From assembly GCA_004553715.1 (NCBI GenBank), contig SFKP01000055.1:1-5211 (forward strand): a stretch of DNA of 5,211 nt, given 5' to 3'. Each line of letters begins with the position of its first letter. Position 1 is the first letter of the stretch. Shown here one piece after another: positions 1 to 5,211 of this stretch. Position numbers and translations under genes: made by a program. Source of the stretch: Clostridiales bacterium. Lineage in GTDB: Bacteria; Bacillota; Clostridia; TANB77; CAG-508. The notes under the pieces were generated by a model, which saw nothing but the letters and a program-made list of their open reading frames with translations, had not been told where the DNA came from and ran no database searches.

Positions 1-2
1 TT

Positions 3-725
3 ATAAAACAATATTTTAATGATTATATACAAAAAGCAAACTATTATCCTGAAGAGGCATATAATATATTAGATGAAAAATATAAGACAAATAAATTTAA
101 TACGTTTTTAGATTTTCAAAATTATTTGAATCAAAGAAAAGAACAATTAGAAGCCCTAGATATATATAATATAAAAACTTCAAATGATTTTAAAACAGAT
201 GAAGAATATGAAAGTTATTTAATGAATTTTAAGTCAAAAGGGTTAAAACAATATTTAATTAAAGACTATGAAACATATAGATTATATATTTGTATAGATG
301 ATTATGATAATTATTATGCTTTTAAAGAGACTGGAGCAATGGAATATTCCTTATATTTAGATGACTATAATATTTTGCTTGCAGAAGATTTGTATCAATA
401 TAATTCTGTAGATAACAAAGGGAAAGCAGCCTTAAATGTAAAAAGATTTTTAAAAGCTGTAAATCAAGAAGATTATATATATGCATATAATATGCTTTCA
501 GAAGGTTTTAAAAAGAACTATTTTGAAACATTACAAAAATTTATTAAATATATAGAAAATCAAAACATTGATTATAACAATATAAAAAATATAGAAGTAA
601 GAGAAGAAAGTAATATATATATTTGTATATTAAAAACAAATGATAATAAAACAATGCAATTTAATGTGCAATTACTTGATAATCAAGAGTATAAAATATC
701 ATTTAAAGTAGAGGAAACAAAATAG
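3..725 (+). CDS. VirB8/TcpC-like protein with two NTF2-like segments (5' end outside window)
   Basis: The frame is open from the left edge to the TAG at 723-725, giving 240 visible residues. A TTG at 126 could be called as a start, but the 41 upstream codons are open and continue the same kind of protein, so the true start lies outside the window. The sequence is rich in Tyr, Asn, Lys and Asp, has no membrane helix in the visible part, and looks soluble. Two segments resemble each other: AYNILDEKYKTNKF (57-98) and AYNMLSEGFKKNYF (483-524), each followed by T, then F and Y at matching spacing. This helix pattern is typical of NTF2-like domains. TcpC/VirB8-type proteins of Gram-positive conjugation systems have an N-terminal membrane helix followed by two NTF2-like domains, and this gene sits 16 bases ahead of a VirB6-like gene. 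The VirB8-like role (scaffold of the transfer channel at the outer membrane face) is inferred from fold and context, not from a signature residue. Confidence 0.6.
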   Translation: MKQYFNDYIQKANYYPEEAYNILDEKYKTNKFNTFLDFQNYLNQRKEQLEALDIYNIKTSNDFKTDEEYESYLMNFKSKGLKQYLIKDYETYRLYICIDDYDNYYAFKETGAMEYSLYLDDYNILLAEDLYQYNSVDNKGKAALNVKRFLKAVNQEDYIYAYNMLSEGFKKNYFETLQKFIKYIENQNIDYNNIKNIEVREESNIYICILKTNDNKTMQFNVQLLDNQEYKISFKVEETK

Positions 726-730
726 ATTAC

Positions 731-736
731 AGAGGG
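731..736 (+). promoter_or_regulatory. Ribosome binding site of the VirB6-like gene
   Basis: AGAGGG lies five bases before the ATG at 742 and only six bases after the stop of the upstream gene. It fixes the VirB6-like start and suggests co-transcription of the two genes. The internal GTG starts at 1424 and 1884 have no comparable site, which argues that they are not real starts. Confidence 0.7.
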
Positions 737-741
737 TAAAG

Positions 742-1446
742 ATGAAAATAAAAAGAAAGATATTGAATAAAATATTTGTAATAATTCTTGCGATAATATT
801 AATAATGTGTTTTTTCCAAAATAAAACATCTGCACATTCATATAAAGATTATGCTGGTGGTAGCTTATTTGAGATAATATTTTCATTCCTAGATTATATA
901 GGCGATATTATTATGAATACATTACAGAGAAATTTTATATCTCCACAACCAGTACTGAAAACAGCTTCAGCAGAATCTCAAGGTAATTGGAATTGGTTTG
1001 CGTTTTTTGGTGTGGTAATTGGAATAATTGCTATGGTTGTAGGAATTTGTATGACAGGAGGAGCACTTGCAGCTATAGGGACAGCAGCAGCTGGTGTTAT
1101 TATAAAGGGAGTAACAGTAGGTACATTTGTATTCTTAACTGCAGGAACTGCAACATTAGTAGTAGGAAATGACTTGAGCGAAGGACTAAAAGGCGAATTT
1201 GATATACCTATGATGTCATATACTCCATATACTATCTTTAGTGGACAAGTACCAGCATTTGATGTTAATTTTATAGAGCCAATGGATGATATAGTTATAC
1301 AAGGAAATAATAATGATGACTATGAAGGTCAAGACTTTATTAATTTGCCAATGGAATATGAAGATTATGATACTAGCATTTTAAGAGATTCAAAATTATG
1401 GAAATTATTTCTAAAAGAATATTGTGGTGCAGGCCGGACCCCTTGA
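742..1446 (+). CDS. VirB6-like protein, N-terminal fragment (frame 1)
   Basis: A 234-residue frame from the ATG served by the AGAGGG site. Residues 2-10 are basic, 11-25 hydrophobic, and TSA at 29-31 is a plausible signal peptidase I cleavage site; the Cys at 23 lacks a proper lipobox. Residues 86-142 are hydrophobic and rich in Gly and Ala, enough for two membrane passes. SGQVPAFDVNF at 167-177 is the motif I associate with clostridial VirB6-like proteins. The acidic segment at about 180-215 (NNNDDYEGQD) follows. The last residues (EYCGAGRTP) use CGG for Arg, which is out of keeping with the AGA preference elsewhere and suggests that the true frame was lost a little before the TGA at 1444-1446. 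Confidence 0.75.
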   Translation: MKIKRKILNKIFVIILAIILIMCFFQNKTSAHSYKDYAGGSLFEIIFSFLDYIGDIIMNTLQRNFISPQPVLKTASAESQGNWNWFAFFGVVIGIIAMVVGICMTGGALAAIGTAAAGVIIKGVTVGTFVFLTAGTATLVVGNDLSEGLKGEFDIPMMSYTPYTIFSGQVPAFDVNFIEPMDDIVIQGNNNDDYEGQDFINLPMEYEDYDTSILRDSKLWKLFLKEYCGAGRTP

Positions 1447-1945
1447 CGAAAATGATGAAAAAGATATTTTGAAAAAATTTGGAGAATTAGAAGAAACTTT
1501 CGAGTGGAAAAGTTTTAAAGAAATGGTTGATGAATGTGGTTATTACTGGGATTCTACGGATTTTACAGAAGCTTGTAATTTTAGCAATTGGGGAGATTTT
1601 ATTGCCTGGGGAGGAATTGACTGGATTTATACTTATCTAGATGAACCTTATGATACATTATTAAACCAATATAAATTTAATGAGAGTAGAGATAACTTAT
1701 ATACTTATGATAGAATGAATCCAAATTTGCTTTGGCTTGGATCTGAATATGGATATGATGGAACAACAAGTGGAACTCCAGAATGGTTAGTGAATTTTCA
1801 TGCGTGGATAAATAACCAATCCATAGGAGGGCCAGGAAGATTACAAATAAGTGCAGAAGAGTATATGGATAGATTAATAAGATGTGATCGTTGGAATATT
1901 AACCGGAAAAGTTTATACAGCTTTTATGTATTGCTATTTTGGTGA
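1424..1945 (+). CDS. VirB6-like protein, soluble middle fragment (frame 2)
   Basis: The frame is open from 1415 and could start at GTG 1424 (173 residues), but no ribosome binding site precedes it and it overlaps the previous frame by 23 bases. The product has no membrane helix and is acidic and strikingly aromatic: SNWGDFIAWGGIDWIYTYL around 1581-1637, then LLWLGSEYGYDG, EWLVNFHAWINN. It most likely lies outside the cytoplasmic membrane between the N-terminal membrane region and the core of the VirB6-like protein. The sequence downstream of about 1880 in this frame (RCDRWNINRKSLYSF) looks unlike protein selected for function, whereas the overlapping next frame gives a hydrophobic helix, so the real switch is probably near 1878-1895. 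I recognise no named domain in it. Confidence 0.6.
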   Translation: MVQAGPLDENDEKDILKKFGELEETFEWKSFKEMVDECGYYWDSTDFTEACNFSNWGDFIAWGGIDWIYTYLDEPYDTLLNQYKFNESRDNLYTYDRMNPNLLWLGSEYGYDGTTSGTPEWLVNFHAWINNQSIGGPGRLQISAEEYMDRLIRCDRWNINRKSLYSFYVLLFW

Positions 1946-3779
1946 TAGCGTAGAAAATTTAGTTCCACCAGATTTTACAAACTTGGAAGACTTTCAAATT
2001 AGAGTAGATGTGTTTGTTGGAGAATGGGAACCGAATATTTTAAAATATGAATCTTCAGCAAGAATACTTCAAAACTCTATTTCTACTTGGTATAAGGTAT
2101 TAAGAAGGGTTGCTTTAGTTGTTTTGTTATCAATGCTAATTTTTGTTGGGATAAAGATGATATTAGCAAGTGTCGCAGAAGAAAAAGCTAAATATAAAAA
2201 ATTTTTTATAGATTGGTTAATTGCAATATGTTTATTATTTATTTTACATTATATAATGCTATTTATATTAACTATATCTGAAAATTTAACAAAAATATTT
2301 GTTCCTAGAAGTGCAACAACTATAGAATGTACATTGCCTGAAGACACAACAGTAGATGGAGTTGTGCTAAAAAATGAATTTGTACCAAAAGCTGATGAGG
2401 GAGAAAATATAAAAATAGGTAAAGATGGGCAAGTTACTTGGGTTGGAGATTTTGTTGGCTATGTTAGACTAAAAGCAGGACTAAATACAAAATGGGATCA
2501 AGTTTCATATTCGTTAATATATTTAGTATTAGTGGTAGATACTTGTATTTTTACAGTTATGTACATAAAAAGAGTATTATATATGGCATTTTTTACCATG
2601 ATTGCGCCACTTATTGCTGTTACATATCCATTAGATAAAATAAAAGATGGTCAAGCACAAGCTTTTAGTCTATGGTTTAAAGAATTTACTTTTAATGCAT
2701 TAATACAGCCAGTACATTTAATAATATATACAATAACTATTAGTACAGTTATGGATATGCTGGTTACAAAATATCCAGTTTATGCATTAGTTGCACTTGG
2801 GTTTATAATGCCAGCAGAAAAAATTTTAAGAAAAATGTTCGGATTTGAAAAAGCAGGTACACTAAGTGCAATGGGACAAATGGCTGGTGGTGCGATGCTA
2901 TATTCAGGCGTACAAAAACTAGCAGGTTTAGGAAACAAAAAAAATAAAAGAAGAGAAGAGGAGCAAGAAAAACCAGTAAGGACAACAGAACCAAATGGAG
3001 TAAAATTGCCTGAAAGTGAAGAATCTAACAATAAAACAAAAACAGATACAGAAGGTTTAACAGGTAAAAAATCACATTCTAAGTCAGCTTTACCAAATAA
3101 TGCTACTCCTATAGTAAACCCACAAAATAATGGAAAAAATAATGCAACAATTCTAAGAGCTGCGCCACAGAATACAAGAAAACATTCTGTAAGAAAAGGT
3201 TTAAATAGATTAGGGGTAAGGGCACGTAAAAAAGTATTAAAAGCAAGACCATTAAGAGCTATAGGAAGATTTAATGGTAAGATAATAGGAGCAGCAGCGT
3301 TAGGCTCTGTAGGATTAATAGCAGGTATTGCATCAGGAGATTTAAGTAAAGTCGCTACTTACACAGCAGGAGGAGCAGGTATTGGAGCTAAAATAGGAGG
3401 CAATGTAAGTGATAATATTTGGGATGAGGCAAAAGACATAAAAGAAGACTTTAGAAAAGGATATTTAGGAGAAGAGGAATATAATAATAAAGAATTGGAT
3501 CAAGAATTTTATAATAGTTATGAATGGCAAAATTTGTTAGATGATGATACTTTATATCCAGAACTAAAAGGAAGAGAAAGAAAAACTGCCTTAAGAGATA
3601 TTGTACAACAATATCGTGATTCTGGAATAACAGATACTAAAAAGATAACAACAGGAATAAGGGCAGGATTAGATCCAGAAGATGCAATTTATGCAATAAA
3701 ACTAGCCGAAAATATTGGAAAAGAAGACTGGGAAAATCCCGCAGATGTAATTTGGGATAATATAGACAAATTTTTCTAA
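1884..3779 (+). CDS. VirB6/TrbL-like core and C-terminal tail (frame 3)
   Basis: A 631-residue frame, open from 1881; the GTG at 1884 lacks a ribosome binding site. Numbered from that GTG: a hydrophobic stretch at 2-19; TWYKVLRR at 68-75 leading into membrane helix 76-94; the cytoplasmic AEEKAKYKKF loop (98-107); helix 109-131; a soluble loop 140-203 with alternating Val/Gly/Lys/Asp residues; then several helices over 207-309 that include APLIAVTYPLDKI (241-253) and NALIQPVHLIIY (271-282). PAEKILRKMFGF (310-321) closes the core. The tail (about 345-631) has a KKNKRREEEQ cluster, a long Asn/Lys/Ser/Thr linker, a basic run (432-462), a glycine-rich hydrophobic segment (466-506) and an acidic helical end. 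The arrangement fits the polytopic channel subunit of a Gram-positive type IV secretion system. This fragment carries the strongest family resemblance in the window. Confidence 0.8.
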   Translation: MIVGILTGKVYTAFMYCYFGDSVENLVPPDFTNLEDFQIRVDVFVGEWEPNILKYESSARILQNSISTWYKVLRRVALVVLLSMLIFVGIKMILASVAEEKAKYKKFFIDWLIAICLLFILHYIMLFILTISENLTKIFVPRSATTIECTLPEDTTVDGVVLKNEFVPKADEGENIKIGKDGQVTWVGDFVGYVRLKAGLNTKWDQVSYSLIYLVLVVDTCIFTVMYIKRVLYMAFFTMIAPLIAVTYPLDKIKDGQAQAFSLWFKEFTFNALIQPVHLIIYTITISTVMDMLVTKYPVYALVALGFIMPAEKILRKMFGFEKAGTLSAMGQMAGGAMLYSGVQKLAGLGNKKNKRREEEQEKPVRTTEPNGVKLPESEESNNKTKTDTEGLTGKKSHSKSALPNNATPIVNPQNNGKNNATILRAAPQNTRKHSVRKGLNRLGVRARKKVLKARPLRAIGRFNGKIIGAAALGSVGLIAGIASGDLSKVATYTAGGAGIGAKIGGNVSDNIWDEAKDIKEDFRKGYLGEEEYNNKELDQEFYNSYEWQNLLDDDTLYPELKGRERKTALRDIVQQYRDSGITDTKKITTGIRAGLDPEDAIYAIKLAENIGKEDWENPADVIWDNIDKFF

Positions 3780-3787
3780 GAATAAGT

Positions 3788-3833
3788 AAAAAAGATGTAA
3801 TGATAAGCAAATAATTTTCATTACATCTTTTAT
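3788..3833. terminator. Bidirectional intrinsic terminator between convergent operons
   Basis: AAAAGATGTAATGA (3790-3803) and TCATTACATCTTTT (3818-3831) are perfect 14-base inverted arms around a 14-base loop. A run of six A precedes/overlaps the left arm and four T end the right arm, so each strand sees a hairpin ending in U. It starts nine bases after the VirB6-like stop and lies 49 bases beyond the end of the oppositely oriented permease, so it can serve both. The stem is AT-rich, as is usual for such genomes. Confidence 0.85.
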
Positions 3834-3879
3834 GTTGAATAAGGCAAAGCAAAATTCATATAAGGCGAAACTACTTTCA

Positions 3880-4659
3880 TCATTTGAATTTTAAGAAAAT
3901 ATTAAATAAATCCTTAATCTTAAGTTTGTTTCCATAATGTAAAATGGCTACAGAATATATTCTAATAGCTATAAATGCAAGCAATATGGTAGTTAATACT
4001 AAAACTAAGATAGAAGCTATAATATCATTAGTAGATACAAAACCAGCAACTACTTTTGCAGGCATTGAAAAAGGTGAGGATAAAGGGAACATCTGCACAA
4101 AGTTATTTAGTTTGTCACTGCTGCTATCTATTGTAAAAATAGATAAATAAAAGCTTATCATGGATATAAAATATAAAGGTAAACTTGCTGTTTGTACTTC
4201 TTCTGCTTTGTTAACTGTTGCACCAGCTATTGCATTTAAAAATGCATATAATGTGTATCCTAGAGCAAAATAAATGCAAATTATTACAATGGTATTAAAA
4301 CTTACATTTATATCAGAAAGGTAAAGATTGACAATGTCTATTCCTGCAGGAATATATACGTGGTAACAGAAAACAGTAAATAATATAATAACTATTAATT
4401 GAATAAGTCCAAGAAGTCCCATTCCAAAGGTCTTTCCAACAATTATTTGGGTTGGTGTAGAAGAAGTAACTAAAGTTTCGATTACTCTAGAATCTTTTTC
4501 ACTAGCTATAGAAAGAGATATACTATGTCCATACATATATATTGCCATAAATAACATCATAGATATTGCTAAACCAACAATAACTGTTATAGAGATGACA
4601 GGGTTATCAGTTACAGGTTCAATAGAGTAAGAAAATTCAGCCATTACTTCATTTGCCAT
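3880..4659 (-). CDS. NatB-type permease, C-terminal fragment
   Basis: 259 residues from the first ATG, ending KFK-TGA. The same frame is open without a start for another 65 codons upstream (to 4854) and reads as sensible protein (KDGTLYSAIRIYHDD, then LAYEESRINTSDADYILK), so the ATG at 4657-4659 is internal and not the real start. It contains five of the six membrane helices and the conserved EKDSRVIETL loop (residues 54-62) and FPLSSPFSMP segment. Confidence 0.75.
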   Translation of the reverse strand: MANEVMAEFSYSIEPVTDNPVISITVIVGLAISMMLFMAIYMYGHSISLSIASEKDSRVIETLVTSSTPTQIIVGKTFGMGLLGLIQLIVIILFTVFCYHVYIPAGIDIVNLYLSDINVSFNTIVIICIYFALGYTLYAFLNAIAGATVNKAEEVQTASLPLYFISMISFYLSIFTIDSSSDKLNNFVQMFPLSSPFSMPAKVVAGFVSTNDIIASILVLVLTTILLAFIAIRIYSVAILHYGNKLKIKDLFNIFLKFK

Positions 4660-4847
4660 AGCTTCTGATAAGTTATTTTCATCAGCAAATTTTTGTAAAT
4701 ATATTTTGTTTATTTCTTTAAGAATATAATCAGCATCACTAGTGTTTATTCTGCTTTCTTCATATGCAAGATAATCGAATTTTATATTATTATCATCGTG
4801 ATATATTCTTATAGCAGAGTAAAGAGTTCCATCTTTTATTTTTTCTT

Positions 4848-5183
4848 TTATATTTTAATATAATCTCCTAAAATATTTTCATCATCCAAGATTGAAATTG
4901 GTGGAATTTTGTTTTCTTGAGTAATTTCTGTTTTGATTACTTTACCAGTGTTTTTGGTAGTAGTATCTAATGTAGTTAAATCTTGTTCGTCGATATCAGA
5001 AGTGATAGTAGAAGTTTCAGTTCCATCAGTTAGTGAAGGCAAAACATAATTTCCAAAAAGAAAATTAACGATATTAAACATAATAAAAATTGTTGCTAAA
5101 ATAATTATATTACTTATTAAAAAAGATTTTTTTCTTATAGTGGTTTTTATACTAAACCACGCTACATTTAAAATATTTTTCAT
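4848..5183 (-). CDS. NatB-type permease, N-terminal fragment
   Basis: 111 residues from ATG 5181-5183, which has a good ribosome binding site and overlaps the stop of the preceding gene. It holds the basic start (KTTIRKKS at 13-20), helix 1 (about 21-43) and a Thr/Asp/Glu-rich first part of the extracytoplasmic domain, and ends prematurely at TAA 4848-4850 just after the A4 run where the frame is lost. On its own it would be a single-pass fragment without transport function. Confidence 0.75.
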   Translation of the reverse strand: MKNILNVAWFSIKTTIRKKSFLISNIIILATIFIMFNIVNFLFGNYVLPSLTDGTETSTITSDIDEQDLTTLDTTTKNTGKVIKTEITQENKIPPISILDDENILGDYIKI

Positions 5184-5211
5184 TTATGCTCACCTACCTT
5201 TTTTATAAAAA
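5180..5211 (-). CDS. C-terminal end of a NatA-like ABC ATPase (start outside window)
   Basis: On the minus strand the frame ending at TGA 5180-5182 reads FIKKVGEHK. An F-I-x-x-V-G ending shortly before the stop is common in ATPases paired with NatB-type permeases. The stop overlaps the permease start as ATGA, the usual layout of translationally coupled partners. Only nine residues are visible, so the assignment rests mainly on the partner gene. Confidence 0.6.
   Translation of the reverse strand, partial: FIKKVGEHK
5189..5195 (-). promoter_or_regulatory. Ribosome binding site of the NatB-type permease
   Basis: AGGTGAG lies five bases before the ATG at 5181-5183, inside the end of the ATPase frame. 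It supports this start and coupled translation of the two genes. Confidence 0.65.

Larger units (their letters stand above)
742..3779 (+). pseudogene. VirB6/TrbL-like conjugation membrane protein, one gene split by two frame breaks
   Basis: Three overlapping same-strand frames read as successive parts of one protein. Skipping one base in 1411-1446 and one in 1881-1945 gives 1011 residues. In order: signal peptide (1-31), a glycine-rich hydrophobic region (86-142), the family motif SGQVPAFDVNF (about 167-177), a long soluble aromatic-rich domain (about 180-375), a multi-spanning core (about 455-700) and a charged C-terminal tail. VirB6/TrbL proteins form the inner-membrane part of the type IV secretion channel. 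From memory, related clostridial proteins share the SGQVPA-DVNF motif, the WYK-LR helix start, AEEKAKYK, the AP-L-A-TYP-DKI-DG-AQAF segment and a PAEK-LRK-FGF end of core; I could not run an alignment. Neither internal start has a ribosome binding site. Whether the breaks are sequencing errors, mutations or recoding cannot be settled here; if real, only a truncated N-terminal protein would be made efficiently. Confidence 0.8.
3880..5183 (-). pseudogene. NatB-type ABC-2 permease, broken by one frameshift
   Basis: Adding one base in the T4 run at 4853-4856 (A4 on the coding strand) joins an N-terminal frame to a C-terminal frame and yields exactly 434 residues, a normal length for this family. 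Layout of the joined protein: short cytoplasmic start, helix 1 (about 21-43), a large extracytoplasmic domain (about 44-194) containing EKIKDGTLYSAIRIY, then five further helices (about 195-219, 253-276, 297-321, 335-352, 390-415). Between helices 2 and 3 lies EKDSRVIETLVTSS with a following GK, the hallmark cytoplasmic coupling segment of NatB-type permeases; FPLSSPFSMP after helix 5 is also typical. Such proteins pair with a NatA-like ATPase and export ions, drugs or peptides; the substrate cannot be read from the sequence. The gene is transcribed towards the conjugation operon and is not obviously part of it. Confidence 0.8.

Noticed and set aside
1434..1907. CCGGA occurs at 1434-1438 and 1903-1907, next to both frame breaks, and these look like the only CCGG sites in the window; this suggested an insertion between sites or a methylation-linked base-calling error.
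   Set aside because: Removing the 469 bases between them does not restore the frame, and codon use places both shifts slightly upstream of the CCGG. It stays a curiosity.
2780..3031. Minus-strand open frames across the VirB6-like core and tail.
   Set aside because: They overlap strongly family-like plus-strand coding sequence and give low-complexity Leu/Phe/Ser protein, as expected of antisense shadows.
3839..3869. Direct repeat ATAAGGCAAA (3839-3848) and ATAAGGCGAA (3860-3869), 21 bases apart, as a possible attachment or binding site.
   Set aside because: Ten bases with one mismatch in AT-rich DNA is weak, and nothing nearby (integrase, second copy elsewhere) supports a function.
3944..4150. 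Plus-strand 68-residue frame opposite the NatB-type permease.
   Set aside because: It is the complement of conserved permease sequence and has no ribosome binding site.
4840..4860. Transcriptional slippage at A runs as an explanation for the permease break.
   Set aside because: The run before the stop is only four A, and the longer A6 run comes after the stop codon, so neither would rescue the frame efficiently.

Overview
The window is very AT-rich (roughly 30% GC by eye), with AGA/TTA/AAA-dominated codon use, Shine-Dalgarno sites and low-GC protein families, which points to a Firmicute, most likely an uncultured gut-type clostridium. I cannot name a species.

Left part (3-3779, + strand): the end of a type IV secretion / conjugation-type operon. 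The first gene runs in from the left edge and contains two copies of an NTF2-like segment, as expected of a VirB8/TcpC-like assembly protein. After a good ribosome binding site comes a large VirB6/TrbL-like polytopic membrane protein. Its coding sequence is split over three overlapping frames (742-1446, 1424-1945, 1884-3779). Two single-base corrections join these into one continuous protein of 1011 residues: a signal peptide, a glycine-rich membrane region, a long aromatic-rich soluble domain, the conserved multi-spanning core, and a long basic/glycine-rich C-terminal tail.

Middle (3780-3879): a short gap between convergent genes, holding a strong A/T-flanked hairpin that can terminate transcription from both sides.

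Right part (3880-5211, - strand): an ABC export pair of the NatA/NatB kind. Only the last residues of the ATPase are in the window, and its stop overlaps the permease start as ATGA. The permease (reconstructed at 434 residues) is broken by one missing base near 4853-4856.

The window therefore has three frame breaks in about 3.5 kb, in two unrelated operons. Either the sequence carries indel errors or the locus is decaying; the downstream reading is still gene-like after each break, which favours errors or very recent mutation. No CRISPR array, RNA gene, IS element, integrase or clear attachment site is visible. No wholly new system can be demonstrated; the least ordinary parts are the soluble insert and tail of the VirB6-like protein, and an RF2-like +1 context at the first break.
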